Assembly: GCF_016806065.1 (NCBI RefSeq)
Contig: NZ_CP032405.1
Span: 1,640,001 to 1,704,000, forward strand
Source of the DNA: Rhizobium rosettiformans
GTDB lineage: Bacteria > Pseudomonadota > Alphaproteobacteria > Rhizobiales > Rhizobiaceae
DNA length: 64,000 bases
Direction of reading: 5' to 3'
In this document: in pieces, positions 43,084-52,594 of the stretch
Layout of the letters: each line of letters begins with the position of its first letter
Numbering within the stretch: the first letter of the stretch is position 1
Translations under genes and position numbers: made by a program
Notes under the pieces: generated by a model
The model's database searches: none
What the model was told of the DNA's origin: nothing
The model's input: the letters and a program-made list of their open reading frames with translations, nothing else

Positions 43084-43673
43084 AGGGTCAGATCCCGGAT
43101 CCAGAAGGAAAGCGGCTTCGGGCTTTCGACGGTTTCGTCGAGGTCGCGCCAGGTGAATGTCGTGCGAAGCTCGGGGTGATGGGTATAGCCGCGCTTGGCC
43201 CAAAAGGCGTCGAGCGGCACGTAATCGGCCGGGCGGCGCGGATGATCGGCGGGGCGCTCGACGGCGCAGAAAGTGGCGTAGCGCAGGCCAAGCTTTCTGG
43301 CCTGCTGCTCGCGGCCTTCGAAGAATTGCACGCCGATGCCCTGGCCGCGATATTGAGGCAAAAGCACGCTTTCGCCGAAATAGAAGAACTCGTGCGGATC
43401 GAGCCCGGCCTGGAGGAAGGGGCGTTTCACCTCGTCCGTCTCGCCGGCCATCGGAGTTCCCGTGGCAACGCCGACCACCTGGTCGCCATCGATGGCGAGC
43501 ACGAAGATGGAGCCTTCGGACTTGGCATAGGTCGACAGATAGGTTTGTTCGTAGTCCGGGTTCCCCTCGTAGAGGTAGGGAAAGGTGCGGAAGACGGTAG
43601 TTCTCAGCCGAGCAAGGTCGTCGAAGAAGGGTGTCGCGTCGCTGCCGGAAAAGGATTGAATGGTGGTGGCCAT
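43080..43673 (-). CDS. GNAT family N-acetyltransferase
   Basis: Acetyltransferase of 197 aa. The acetyl-CoA-binding loop is LLPQYRGQGIGVQFFEGRE near residues 108-126, with VVGVATGTPM as the preceding strand. Its stop overlaps the nitrilase-family ATG by 4 bases, so the pair probably acts in one modification pathway, as seen for some N-acyltransferase-amidase pairs in rhizobia. The acceptor is unknown. Confidence 0.9.
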   Translation of the reverse strand: MATTIQSFSGSDATPFFDDLARLRTTVFRTFPYLYEGNPDYEQTYLSTYAKSEGSIFVLAIDGDQVVGVATGTPMAGETDEVKRPFLQAGLDPHEFFYFGESVLLPQYRGQGIGVQFFEGREQQARKLGLRYATFCAVERPADHPRRPADYVPLDAFWAKRGYTHHPELRTTFTWRDLDETVESPKPLSFWIRDLTL

Positions 43674-43754
43674 AGAGTGTTTTCAGTCCGTTGCGGAGTG
43701 GTTATACCCATCTGCGACCACCCGAGAAAGCAATTCCACGACGAGGAGTGACCA

Positions 43755-44156
43755 ATGACCGCCGCCACCACCATCCGCGCCTATTACGACGCCTTCAATG
43801 CCGGCGACATGGACCGTTTTCTGGCACTCCTGACCGATGACGTCGCGCACGACATCAACCAGGGTGCCCGCCAGACGGGCAAGGACGCCTTTGCCAAATT
43901 CATGGACCACATGAACCGCTGCTACAAGGAAGAGCTCACCGACATGGTGGTGATGGCCAATGAGGACGGCACGCGCGGCGCGGCCGAATTCATCGTCAAC
44001 GGCACCTATCTCGCAACCGACGAGGGCCTGCCGGAGGCCAACGGCCAGACCTACCGCCTGCCTGCCGGCGCCTTCTTCGAGATCCGCGACGGCAAGGTCG
44101 CCCGCATTTCTAACTATTACAGCCTCCCCGACTGGATCGCCCAGGTCGGCGGCTGA
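43755..44156 (+). CDS. SnoaL/ketosteroid isomerase-like (NTF2 fold) protein
   Basis: Protein of 133 aa with the NTF2-like cone fold: TTIRAYYDAFNAGDMDRFLALLTDDVAHDINQG at the start, and AGAFFEIRDGKVARISNYYSLPDW at the end, typical of the ketosteroid-isomerase-related group (a small catalytic or binding pocket). A ribosome site GAGGAG lies before the ATG. No partner genes define the substrate; it is divergent from the GNAT gene. Confidence 0.86.
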   Translation: MTAATTIRAYYDAFNAGDMDRFLALLTDDVAHDINQGARQTGKDAFAKFMDHMNRCYKEELTDMVVMANEDGTRGAAEFIVNGTYLATDEGLPEANGQTYRLPAGAFFEIRDGKVARISNYYSLPDWIAQVGG

Positions 44157-44172
44157 ACGGGGCCTTAGGGGC

Positions 44173-44853
44173 TCAGAACTTGTAGCGAACGCCAACGACA
44201 TTGGCGTTCGTCGCACCCTTCATGTTGCCGAGTGTCCGCCAGGCGCCTGAGCGATGGTGCAGACGCCAGAAGAATTCCGTATTCGAGGTCTCGCTAAAGG
44301 ACAGATTGACCTCCGGCCCGAGGTAAAAGAGCGCGCGGGCATTGCCCTGGTCCTCGCGCTCTTCATCAGCCTCGCGGCCCGGATGTGCTTTATTGACGAA
44401 GCTCAGACCGGCCGTGAATGCAGGCGAGAGAAAGAGGCCGTCGCCGAGGCGGATCTGGTCATAGCGCACAACGCCACCGCCCCAGACCTCACCGGTGAAA
44501 CCTTCGCCAAAGCGGACCGCGATGCCGGCCTCGACGCCCAGCCTGATTCCGCCGATCTCGTAGGGAAACAGCTGGTAGCCACCGCCGATGATGTAGTTCT
44601 TTTCATAGTCGACAGGGATGAGGGCCGCACTTTTGAGCATGTCTTCGCGCGTCATCGCGCCGCCGAACCCGAAGATGGCTTCTTGCCCGCTGCCATCCAT
44701 ATATTGCTCGCTGGTGTCGGCGCGGGCTGCGGTGGATGTCTGCAGGGTGATCAAGCCGAGAAGACACAATGCGGCTGAGCGCTTCAGGATGTCCCTCGTG
44801 CAGCGAGCTCTGGCCAGGCCCGAACTTGGGGGCAGGGAGAGTGTCAGCAACAT
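44173..44853 (-). CDS. Outer-membrane beta-barrel protein (PagL/acyloxyacyl hydrolase-like)
   Basis: Exported protein of 226 aa with a signal peptide (ALCLLGLITLQTSTAARA, cleaved near residue 45), alternating hydrophobic/aromatic strands and a terminal phenylalanine (VVGVRYKF), as in outer-membrane barrels. The C-terminal HHRSG and ending resemble PagL-type lipid A deacylases, which use a His-Ser pair, but the usual HxSN is not exact. An enzymatic role is possible, not shown. The first 20 residues may be over-extended: the start could lie at an internal codon. Confidence 0.62.
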   Translation of the reverse strand: MLLTLSLPPSSGLARARCTRDILKRSAALCLLGLITLQTSTAARADTSEQYMDGSGQEAIFGFGGAMTREDMLKSAALIPVDYEKNYIIGGGYQLFPYEIGGIRLGVEAGIAVRFGEGFTGEVWGGGVVRYDQIRLGDGLFLSPAFTAGLSFVNKAHPGREADEEREDQGNARALFYLGPEVNLSFSETSNTEFFWRLHHRSGAWRTLGNMKGATNANVVGVRYKF

Positions 44854-44938
44854 GGCGCTCTTTCCTCCATCGGGGTCGTTTCACAAAGTTAGGGGCCGCG
44901 TGTCACCACGCGACCCCTGCCTCCTGCCAGTATAGGCC

Positions 44939-45172
44939 TCAATTCATCGAGGACCAGTCCTTGCGCACGTCATCGGCATTTTTCGAGAGATGAACGTGCT
45001 GATCGACATGGTCGACCCAGTCGAGCGGAATGTAGTGGTGCTGGCCATCAGGGGAATCGTTCTTGGTCAGCTTGATGCGGCTTTCGCCGTCCATGTGGTC
45101 GACGGTGCCGACATGGGCGCCGTCCTGGGCGAGAACTTCCATGTGTTCGCGGATCTGATCTGCAGAAATCAT
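44939..45172 (-). CDS. DUF2171 domain protein
   Basis: Protein of 77 aa, full length for DUF2171: MISADQIREHMEVLAQDGAHVGTVDHMDG then IPLDWVDHVDQHVHLSKN. The family is a small PRC-barrel-like beta protein of unknown role, often found in stress-related regions of rhizobia. It has a GAGGAG ribosome site before the ATG, and is divergent from the FAD protein gene. Confidence 0.88.
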   Translation of the reverse strand: MISADQIREHMEVLAQDGAHVGTVDHMDGESRIKLTKNDSPDGQHHYIPLDWVDHVDQHVHLSKNADDVRKDWSSMN

Positions 45173-45335
45173 TGGTCATGCTCCTCTCGGGTTGGGGTGC
45201 CAAAGAAAGACCCGACGGGTGGCATTTGTTCCGGCCGCTCGCCACACAAGACATCAGGCAGGCAGGGGAACATCCATGCCTCAGATGCATTGACAGACAC
45301 CCGCGCGAGATCCCTCGCCGACAGCGAGTCCATAT

Positions 45336-47027
45336 ATGTTTCCGAGAATTGCGATCATCGGTACCGGTCCCACCGGCCTCTACACGTTCAAACAACTGAT
45401 CGGTTCCACCGTTCCCTTGTCCATCACGCTTTACGAAGCGGAAGGCGAGCCGGGAAAGGGCACGCCCTACCATCCCGACATGAACGATCCCGCCATGCTC
45501 TCCAACATTCCGAGCATCGAGTTTCCGGCGTTTACGGAGACCCTGGTCGAGTGGCTGCGACGACAGGATGACGAGACGCTGATGCGCCACGGCATCCGGC
45601 GCGAGACGATTGATGAGCGGGAGTTTTATCCGCGTCTCGTGCTTGGCGACTACATGCAGGCGCAGTTCGAGCGGATGCAGGCTATCGCGGCCGAGCGTGG
45701 TCACGAAATCTTTGTGCTTGCCCGCCACAAGGTGATCGATATCGAGATCCAGGCCGATGCGATCCGCCTTCGCGTCAGCCATGTCGACGGCGAAAACGAC
45801 GCGGCCTACGACCATGTCGTCATGGCGACCGGCCACAACTGGCCCGACAGCACGGAAATCCGGCCCGGCTATTTCGTCTCGCCCTGGCCGGCGACGGTTC
45901 TGACATCAATCCGCAACGAGGCGGTCGGCATTCTCGGCACGTCGCTGAGCGGCATCGATGCGCTGATGACGGTGGCCACAGCCCACGGAATGTTTTACGC
46001 CGATGCGGCAGGCGACCTGCAATATCAGCCAGCCGAAGGAACCGAGGCGTTCAAGGCGACGCTGATGTCGCGCAAGGGCATCCTGCCGGAGGCTGATTTC
46101 TACTGCCCGCTCCCGTATGTCACGCCCCTGGTCTGCACCGAAGGAGCGATCGATGCGCTGATTGCCACGGGACGTCACGATCTGCTCGACGAGGTCTTCG
46201 AACTCTTCCGCGGCGAAATCGTTGCGCGCGACCCCGACTATGCCGCCCGGATCGGCCTGTCGCAGCTGACGGTCGAGACCTTTGCCACCGCCTACTATGC
46301 CGATCGCAGCGAAAACGATCCCTTCGTCTGGGCGGCAAAGAACCTGGCCGAAGCGGAGGAAAACCGGCAGAAGCGCTATACCGTGCCGTGGCGCTACGCG
46401 ATCCTGATCACCCACGAGATCGTGGCAAAGGTCATCCCGCATCTCGATCAGAACGATCTGAAGCGCTTCCATCGCCACTTCAAGGGCATCTTCATCGACG
46501 ACTATGCAACGGTGCCGCTGATGTCGATCCGCCGGCTTCTGGCGCTGGCCCGTGCAGGCAAGCTGTCGATCCTGAAACTCGGCGAGGATTACGAAATCCG
46601 CACGGCCGAGGACGGCTTGGAGCGCGGCGCAGAGATTGTGGTCGGTGGCACCACGCATAGCTTCGGCGCCTTTATCGACGCGACCGGCCAGGAGACGCTG
46701 TCCGCGACCGACCTGCCCTTTCCGACGCTTGTCGATCAGGGTGGCGTCCGAGAAGCCACGACGCCGAAGGTCGAGGCTATCCGATCGCTCGACCGGGATC
46801 CCGACATGGTTCGCACCGGGGGCATTGACGTCGATGAATTCTATCGCCCGCGTCTCGGTCTGATGTCGGAAGGCAGGCTCTATTGTGCAGCGGTGGCCTT
46901 CCTGCTGCACAAGGAGCCCTTCGTGCAGGGCATCACCAGCGCGCGGGATATTGGCGAGACGGTCGGCAGGGCGATCCTTGCGGATATCGCGGAAGCCAAG
47001 GCACCCGTCTTTCAGATCTCAGCATAA
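45336..47027 (+). CDS. FAD/NAD(P)-binding oxidoreductase-like protein
   Basis: Protein of 563 aa. The N-terminal FAD-binding Rossmann motif is IIGTGPTGLYTFKQL near residues 6-20, with the family block GKGTPYHP; a second nucleotide-binding stretch, VGILGTSLSGIDAL, lies near residue 200. It fits the FAD_NAD_binding (PF13454) group of uncharacterised monooxygenase-like proteins. The substrate is unknown. Its last 16 bases overlap the convergent MOSC gene. Confidence 0.86.
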   Translation: MFPRIAIIGTGPTGLYTFKQLIGSTVPLSITLYEAEGEPGKGTPYHPDMNDPAMLSNIPSIEFPAFTETLVEWLRRQDDETLMRHGIRRETIDEREFYPRLVLGDYMQAQFERMQAIAAERGHEIFVLARHKVIDIEIQADAIRLRVSHVDGENDAAYDHVVMATGHNWPDSTEIRPGYFVSPWPATVLTSIRNEAVGILGTSLSGIDALMTVATAHGMFYADAAGDLQYQPAEGTEAFKATLMSRKGILPEADFYCPLPYVTPLVCTEGAIDALIATGRHDLLDEVFELFRGEIVARDPDYAARIGLSQLTVETFATAYYADRSENDPFVWAAKNLAEAEENRQKRYTVPWRYAILITHEIVAKVIPHLDQNDLKRFHRHFKGIFIDDYATVPLMSIRRLLALARAGKLSILKLGEDYEIRTAEDGLERGAEIVVGGTTHSFGAFIDATGQETLSATDLPFPTLVDQGGVREATTPKVEAIRSLDRDPDMVRTGGIDVDEFYRPRLGLMSEGRLYCAAVAFLLHKEPFVQGITSARDIGETVGRAILADIAEAKAPVFQISA

Positions 47028-47740
47028 ACTTCGTCGCCGACGCTGATTGTCACGCCTTCGGTGGGCGTGGCGTAGACGCCGAGATTGCGCTTGTTGTGAC
47101 GCATGATGCCGCGCAGGACATCAGGCTCTTCCCCCAAGCCTGGCTGGGCGACCAGCGTCATGCCGCAGCGGCGCGAGGCTTCCGTCACATGGATCTCTGC
47201 TTCGCCGATCCTGACGATACCGCCTACCCAGTCGTTTTCGACGAAGCCTGCATCGTCTTCCGTCTCGATCAACACCGAGGGGCGGAAGCGTCTCGCATCG
47301 ATCGGCGGGAGGTCTGTGATCGATGCGAGCGCGTGCATCGAAGCCGTGGTCACGAGGTGAAGCGGCGCCGGTGCGTAGCGGTTGGAGACCACAGGGAAGC
47401 GGTAATCGCCCGTGCCGACGAGGCCGATCGCGACCGGGAAGCCGAAATGCTCTGCCAGCCGGTCCGGCAATTCGCCGTCATCGAGTGCATGCTCGGCGCC
47501 GTCGGCGAAGCGCAGGACAGGCAAGCCTGCTGCCGGTTGCGAGGCGGAGATGAAGAGGGCGGGGCGCCAACGCGTTTCCTTCTCAGGGGCGGCGGCAAGG
47601 CCCGTTTCCGGATCGAACAGCGCAAAGCGCCGGTCACCCTCGATGCCTTCAGGCGAGACGGTGATCGAGGCGAGCGGCTCCCCGCCAAGTGAACTCACCG
47701 GATAGCGCCAGACTTCCCGCACTCGACCGATTTTTCGCAT
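47012..47740 (-). CDS. MOSC domain protein
   Basis: Protein of 242 aa with an N-terminal beta-barrel (MOSC_N-like, VREVWRYPVSSLGGEPLASI, and GIEGDRRFAL) and a C-terminal MOSC domain containing the conserved Cys in RRCGMTLVAQPGLG. MOSC proteins bind molybdenum cofactor or act in N-hydroxylated-compound reduction (YiiM, mARC relatives). It is convergent with the FAD protein and overlaps it by 16 bases, so the two transcripts can pair. Confidence 0.9.
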   Translation of the reverse strand: MRKIGRVREVWRYPVSSLGGEPLASITVSPEGIEGDRRFALFDPETGLAAAPEKETRWRPALFISASQPAAGLPVLRFADGAEHALDDGELPDRLAEHFGFPVAIGLVGTGDYRFPVVSNRYAPAPLHLVTTASMHALASITDLPPIDARRFRPSVLIETEDDAGFVENDWVGGIVRIGEAEIHVTEASRRCGMTLVAQPGLGEEPDVLRGIMRHNKRNLGVYATPTEGVTISVGDEVYAEI

Positions 47741-47830
47741 GATGACTCCCGTTTCAGACCATCACCATACGTCGAAAAGCCGCTCTATGTTCCCGCATTT
47801 CTGCGGAGCGCCTCATTCCGCCGGATTGGG

Positions 47831-48856
47831 TCAGGTCCAGTCGAGCACGATCTTGCTCGCCTTGCCGGCGCTAGCGAGTTCGAAGGCTTCCGCATAGTCG
47901 TCTACCTTCATCCGGTGGGTGATGACCTTGCGGATATCCAGGCCGCTTTCGAGCATGGCGAGCATCTTGTGCCAGGTGTCGAACATCTCGCGGCCATAGA
48001 TGCCTTTGAGAGTGACCATGCGGAAGACGACCTTGGAGAGATCGAAATGGAAGGGCCGGGCCGGAACGCCGAGAAGCGCGATGCGACCGCCCATTACGAG
48101 ATGGTCGATCATCTGGTCGAGGGCCGCCGGCGAGCCGCTCATCTCAAGCCCGACATCGAAGCCTTCCTTCATCTTCAGCTTTGACATCACGTCGCGCAGG
48201 TCTTCCTTCGCGACGTTGACCGGATGCACGTCGGCGACTTCTGCCGCAAGCGCCAGGCGCTCCGGATTGACGTCGGTGATGACAACGTGACGCGCGCCGA
48301 CATGGCGGGCGATCGCCGCACCCATGATGCCGATTGGGCCGGCGCCGGTGATGATGACGTCCTCGCCGACGAGATCGAAGGCAAGCGCCGTATGGACTGC
48401 ATTCCCCAGCGGATCGAGGATCGCGCCGATCTCATCGTCGATCGTGTCCGGCAGCGGGATGATGTTGAAGGCCGGGATCTTGGCGAATTCGGCAAACGTG
48501 CCCTGCACATTGACGCCGATGCCACGGGTTTCCGGGTCAAGGTGATACTTGCCGGCGCGTGAGGCGCGGCTGTTCATGCCGACGAGATGGCCCTCGCCGG
48601 AGACACGCTGGCCAATTGTGAGATTGCGGACATTCGCGCCGACGGCGACGATCTCGCCGGCATATTCATGACCCGTGATCATCGGCACGGGGATGGTCTT
48701 CTGCGCCCACTCGTCCCATTTGTAGATGTGGACATCGGTGCCGCAGATGCCGGTTTTGTTGATCTTCACCAGCACGTCGTCGGGGCCGATTTCGGGAACG
48801 GCTGCATCGATCATCCAGATGCCAACTTCGGATTTCTGCTTGGAAAGCGCCTTCAT
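47831..48856 (-). CDS. tdh: L-threonine 3-dehydrogenase (lacks structural-zinc cysteines)
   Basis: NAD-dependent zinc dehydrogenase of 341 aa, oxidising threonine to 2-amino-3-oxobutyrate. Catalytic-zinc ligands Cys38, His63 and Glu64 are present at the same numbers as in E. coli Tdh, and [11 protein letters not shown] is the NAD motif. The structural-zinc cysteines (93, 96, 99, 107 in E. coli) are Gly, Ser, Ser and Asp here, so that site should be empty. The gene starts 2 bases after kbl, the next enzyme of the pathway, on the same strand; an XRE-cupin regulator lies upstream. Confidence 0.95.
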   Translation of the reverse strand: MKALSKQKSEVGIWMIDAAVPEIGPDDVLVKINKTGICGTDVHIYKWDEWAQKTIPVPMITGHEYAGEIVAVGANVRNLTIGQRVSGEGHLVGMNSRASRAGKYHLDPETRGIGVNVQGTFAEFAKIPAFNIIPLPDTIDDEIGAILDPLGNAVHTALAFDLVGEDVIITGAGPIGIMGAAIARHVGARHVVITDVNPERLALAAEVADVHPVNVAKEDLRDVMSKLKMKEGFDVGLEMSGSPAALDQMIDHLVMGGRIALLGVPARPFHFDLSKVVFRMVTLKGIYGREMFDTWHKMLAMLESGLDIRKVITHRMKVDDYAEAFELASAGKASKIVLDWT

Positions 48857-48858
48857 TG

Positions 48859-50061
48859 TCAGATCATCCCGATGGTCTTGCCGGCATCGATGAATGCGGC
48901 GATGGCGGTGTCGATATCGGCCTCGGAAAGCGCTGCCGACATCTGGGTGCGGATACGGGCCTGGCCCTTGGGCACGACGGGGAAGAAGAAGCCGGCGACA
49001 TAGACGCCGCGCGCATCGAGTTCGGCAGCAAGCTTTTGCGCCAGCACCGCGTCATGGGTCATGACCGGGATGATCGGCGTCTCGCCGGGAAGCAGCTCGA
49101 AGCCGGCCTCGGTCAGGCCCTGGCGGAAGCGCCGGGTGTGGCCGGTGAGCTTGGCGCGCAGATCGTCGGCGCTTTCGGCGATCTCGATTGCCTTCAACGA
49201 GCCAGCAGCAACGGCAGGCGCCAGGCTGTTGGAGAAGAGATAGGGCCGTGCCCGCTGGCGAAGCAGGTCGATGGCCGCCTTCGGCCCGGCAATGAAGCCG
49301 CCCATGGCGCCACCAAGCGTCTTACCGAAGGTGCCGGTGATGATGTCGACGCGGGTGCCGACACCGGTCAGTGTCGGCGTGCCCTTGCCCTTGTCCCCCA
49401 GATGGCCGGTGGCATGGCATTCGTCGATCATCACCATGGCGCCGTATTTTTCCGCGAGCGCGCAGATCTCCGGAAGCTTGGCGACATAGCCGTCCATCGA
49501 GAAGACGCCGTCGGTGACTACAAGCCGGAAGCGCGTGCCCTCGGCAATCGCCTTCTTCAGCTCGTCTTCCAGCCCGTCCATGTCCGAATTGGCGTAGCGA
49601 TAGCGCTTCGCCTTGGAGAGGCGCACGCCATCGATGATCGAGGCGTGGTTGAGCGAGTCGGAAATGATCGCATCTTCAGGACCGAGCAGCGTCTCGAAAA
49701 TCCCGCCATTGGCATCGAAGCAGGCGGCAAACAGGATCGCGTCGTCCTTGTCGAGATAGCGGGCGATCGCCTGTTCGAGCTGACGGTGGATATCCTGCGC
49801 GCCGCAGATGAAGCGCACCGAGGCCATGCCGAAGCCATGGCTGTCGATCGCGGCCTTGGCCGCCTCTTCGATCTCGGGATGGTTGGCAAGGCCGAGATAG
49901 TTGTTGGCGCAGAGATTGATCATCTCGCGCGTGCCCCGGGCGTCGCGCACCTGGATGCGGCCCGATTGCGGGCTGACGATTTCGCGCTCGCGCTTCAGGA
50001 GCCCGTCGGCTTCGATGCCCTGGAGAATGTCGTTGATGTGGTCGAGAAAGCCGGTCTGCAT
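48859..50061 (-). CDS. kbl: Glycine C-acetyltransferase (2-amino-3-ketobutyrate CoA ligase)
   Basis: PLP enzyme of 400 aa that cleaves 2-amino-3-oxobutyrate with CoA to glycine and acetyl-CoA. The PLP lysine is in [15 protein letters not shown] near residue 250; [17 protein letters not shown] and [13 protein letters not shown] are family blocks. I chose the ATG at 50061 because GAGGGA lies about 8 bases upstream and the [27 protein letters not shown] start aligns with known Kbl; a longer frame from 50316 runs into the regulator. tdh follows 2 bases after it. Confidence 0.96.
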   Translation of the reverse strand: MQTGFLDHINDILQGIEADGLLKREREIVSPQSGRIQVRDARGTREMINLCANNYLGLANHPEIEEAAKAAIDSHGFGMASVRFICGAQDIHRQLEQAIARYLDKDDAILFAACFDANGGIFETLLGPEDAIISDSLNHASIIDGVRLSKAKRYRYANSDMDGLEDELKKAIAEGTRFRLVVTDGVFSMDGYVAKLPEICALAEKYGAMVMIDECHATGHLGDKGKGTPTLTGVGTRVDIITGTFGKTLGGAMGGFIAGPKAAIDLLRQRARPYLFSNSLAPAVAAGSLKAIEIAESADDLRAKLTGHTRRFRQGLTEAGFELLPGETPIIPVMTHDAVLAQKLAAELDARGVYVAGFFFPVVPKGQARIRTQMSAALSEADIDTAIAAFIDAGKTIGMI

Positions 50062-50143
50062 GGGAAATCCCTCGATGCTGAATAATTCCAGCATATCGGA
50101 ATTTTGTCCTGCGGCAATCGATATTTTGGAATTGCCTTTTCGC

Positions 50144-50710
50144 CTATCTGTGTAGCACGACCAGCAGGCCCTTGCCGATATCCGTTCCGCCATTGCGGAT
50201 CGCATGCGGAACATCGGACCGGTAACGGGCGGTTTCGCCTGATCGAATCTGGGTCTTGCTGCCGCCGCTGGAAATCTCGAAACCGTCTGTGAAGGCGGTG
50301 AAATGTTCGAAGGCACCGATCGAATGCGGCTGGCTCACAAGGGCACCGCCCGGATCCATTTCGAGCTCGTACCATTCCGTCTGGCCGGCGAGCCGGGGCG
50401 AGCTCAGGATCTTCAGCCGGCAGGAGCCGTCGGCGCTGCGGATGACGGGCGTGTGCATGACCGAGGTCACCTCGATTTCCTCACCTCCCGCTACAGAGGT
50501 GCCGTTGCCGATCAGGTCGGACAGCTCGATTTCCATCGCCTGGGTGAGGCTCCAGAGCACGGCGAAGGTGGGATTGGCCTCGCCGCGCTCGATCTGGCTC
50601 AGCATCGACTTGGAGACGCCGGACAATGTGCCGAGCTGTTCGAGCGTCAGCTTGCGCGCCTTGCGCTCGCGCTTGATGGCCGGGCCGATCTCGGGAGTGT
50701 GCTGCTGCAT
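50144..50710 (-). CDS. XRE-family regulator with cupin domain (probable tdh-kbl regulator)
   Basis: Regulator of 188 aa: an N-terminal Cro/C1-type HTH (about residues 8-65, LEQLGTLSGVSKSMLSQIERGEANPT) and a C-terminal cupin (about residues 110-185). It lies 82 bases upstream of kbl-tdh on the same strand, so cotranscription or local control of threonine catabolism is likely, and it is divergent from a second regulator of the same architecture. The ATG at 50710 is chosen because the HTH begins soon after; the frame to 50809 adds 33 unrelated residues. Confidence 0.88.
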   Translation of the reverse strand: MQQHTPEIGPAIKRERKARKLTLEQLGTLSGVSKSMLSQIERGEANPTFAVLWSLTQAMEIELSDLIGNGTSVAGGEEIEVTSVMHTPVIRSADGSCRLKILSSPRLAGQTEWYELEMDPGGALVSQPHSIGAFEHFTAFTDGFEISSGGSKTQIRSGETARYRSDVPHAIRNGGTDIGKGLLVVLHR

Positions 50711-50834
50711 TGGCTTTGTCCTGCGGTCTCGCCGGCGGGTGCCGACCGCTTCTTTTACGCCGAGCATGCCGTGCTGCGGAAGAGGGTGGGCAGGAAAGCT
50801 TGACTCCAATATCTGCGCGTGAAATTCTCAGATA

Positions 50835-51407
50835 ATGGAATCGGAAGATCAATTCGAGAAACATGTCGCCGAAAGGCTGAAGCGCCTGCGCGTCGAGCGG
50901 GGGCTGACACTCGAGCAGTTGGCGGACCTATCAGGCGTCAGCCGGGCGATGATCTCGCGCATTGAGCGATCAGAGGCAAGCCCGACCGCGGCCTTGCTGG
51001 CGCGGCTCTGCTCGGCGCTCGGTGTTTCGCTGTCTGTCTTCTTTGCCAGCGCTGAAACCGAGCCGTCGCCGCTTGCCCGACGGGTCGATCAGCCGGTCTG
51101 GCGCGATCCGGAAAGCGGCTATCTGCGCCGTGCGATTTCGCCCCCGGGCACAGGCAGCGGCACCGATATCGTCGAGGTGGACTTTCCGGCTGGTGCCGAG
51201 GTCCGATTTCCCGGTCGCCCCACGGGCCGCAGCCAGACCCAGCATGTCTGGGTCTTCGACGGCGTGATCGAACTGATGGTCGGCGCCACGGTACACCGGC
51301 TCGAAGCCGGCGACTGCCTCTTCATGAATGTCGGTGACGTGCATGGCTACAAGAACCCGACCGACAGACCCGCCCGCTATGCCGTGGTGATTTCCCTCGG
51401 CCCCTGA
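50835..51407 (+). CDS. XRE-family regulator with cupin domain
   Basis: Regulator of 190 aa with the same HTH-cupin layout as its divergent neighbour: LEQLADLSGVSRAMISRIERSEASPTAALLARL near residues 25-57, and a C-terminal cupin with VFDGVIELMVG and HRLEAGDCLFMNVGDVHGYKN. It is followed 33 bases on by a GNAT gene, so it may control that enzyme. The two regulators share 124 bases of intergenic DNA. Confidence 0.88.
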   Translation: MESEDQFEKHVAERLKRLRVERGLTLEQLADLSGVSRAMISRIERSEASPTAALLARLCSALGVSLSVFFASAETEPSPLARRVDQPVWRDPESGYLRRAISPPGTGSGTDIVEVDFPAGAEVRFPGRPTGRSQTQHVWVFDGVIELMVGATVHRLEAGDCLFMNVGDVHGYKNPTDRPARYAVVISLGP

Positions 51408-51440
51408 CCCTCTCCCACATCCGACGACAGGACCTGACCC

Positions 51441-51965
51441 ATGCCCACGCCCGACATTCGTCCGCTTTCCAAAGCCGATACGCTTGGCGCCTTGCCCGAC
51501 CTCTGCGAAACGCTCTCCGATTGCGTCGAAGGTGGCGCCTCGCTCGGCTTCATGTCGCCTTTCGCGCCCCATGATGGCGAAGCCTTCTGGCGCGGCGTCG
51601 CAGAGGCAGTCGGGCGCGGCGAAGTCCTGCTCTACGGCGCCTTTCGAGGCGATCGGCTGGTCGGCACGGTTCAGGTCGGTTTTGCCTCGAAGCCGAACCA
51701 GCCGCATCGCGGCGATCTGATGAAGCTTTTGGTGCATCGCGACGCCCGTGGTCTCGGCCTGTCGAAGGCGCTGATGGCGGCCGCCGAACAGGGGGCCGCG
51801 CGTGCTGGACGCACGTTGCTGGTGCTCGACACGGCAGCAGGCGAGCTTGCCGAGGCGCTCTATGAAAAGCTCGGCTGGCAGCGTTCGGGCATCATTCCGA
51901 ACTATGCGCTGTTTCCGGATGGGCGCTACTGCGACACAGTGATCTTCTGGAAAACTGTGGCCTGA
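51441..51965 (+). CDS. GNAT family N-acetyltransferase
   Basis: Acetyltransferase of 174 aa. The core motif is LLVHRDARGLGLSKALMAAAEQGAARAG near residues 94-121, with LVGTVQVGFASKP as the strand before it and LYEKLGWQRSGIIPNYALFPDG at the end. It resembles small-molecule or antibiotic-type acetyltransferases, but the acceptor is unknown. Probably cotranscribed with the XRE-cupin regulator. Confidence 0.88.
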   Translation: MPTPDIRPLSKADTLGALPDLCETLSDCVEGGASLGFMSPFAPHDGEAFWRGVAEAVGRGEVLLYGAFRGDRLVGTVQVGFASKPNQPHRGDLMKLLVHRDARGLGLSKALMAAAEQGAARAGRTLLVLDTAAGELAEALYEKLGWQRSGIIPNYALFPDGRYCDTVIFWKTVA

Positions 51966-52087
51966 TGGCATCTCTGCCAAGTTATTGAGATTGAGCCCAA
52001 AAAACGTCTGAGCTTCGCCCTTTTCAGCGATAGACGCATCTGCTTATCGTCCGTCCGCTTAACAGATTCCGGGGGGAAGGACTTCAG

Positions 52088-52456
52088 ATGGTTGCAAAAG
52101 CAACTTTGAGATGGATGGGATTGGCGCTGGCTGTGGCCGTGGCGGCGCCCGCACTGGCGGCAGACGTGACATTTGTCATGCGCAACGATCATCCGAATGC
52201 CGTCGAGGTCGAACTCTACAGCCAGGATCGCGACCATATCTGGCCGGGCGACGATCAGGTCTTTTATCTCGATGACGGCGAGACCAAGGAGATCCCCCTG
52301 TCTTGCGAAGAAGGCGAGACGATCTGCTACGGCGCCTGGATTTCGGGCGACAAGCAGAGCTATTGGGGTGTCGGTCCTGAGAATGCCGAGAATTGCGAGA
52401 ACTGCTGCTATACCTGCACCGGTGGCGAGACCGAGCAGATCAATCTGACGGAATAA
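52088..52456 (+). CDS. Hypothetical exported protein
   Basis: Secreted protein of 122 aa: signal peptide to about residue 25 (AVAVAAPALAADV), then an acidic mature domain with six cysteines in pairs (LSCEEGETICYG and NCENCCYTCTGG), likely disulfide-bonded. I do not recognise the family. GGGGGAAGG precedes the ATG. No neighbour on its strand suggests a function. Confidence 0.68.
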   Translation: MVAKATLRWMGLALAVAVAAPALAADVTFVMRNDHPNAVEVELYSQDRDHIWPGDDQVFYLDDGETKEIPLSCEEGETICYGAWISGDKQSYWGVGPENAENCENCCYTCTGGETEQINLTE

Positions 52457-52594
52457 GTTCCGTTCGGCGGGGGCCGAGGGGCGGGGGTGATTTTTTTGGT
52501 CGGTTGACCAGGAAAATCGCCCCCTTTGCACTTGTGGCTGAGGCCGTGACGAGGCTAGTTTTCTCTCCAAAACACCAGAGGGAAAACAACAGAC

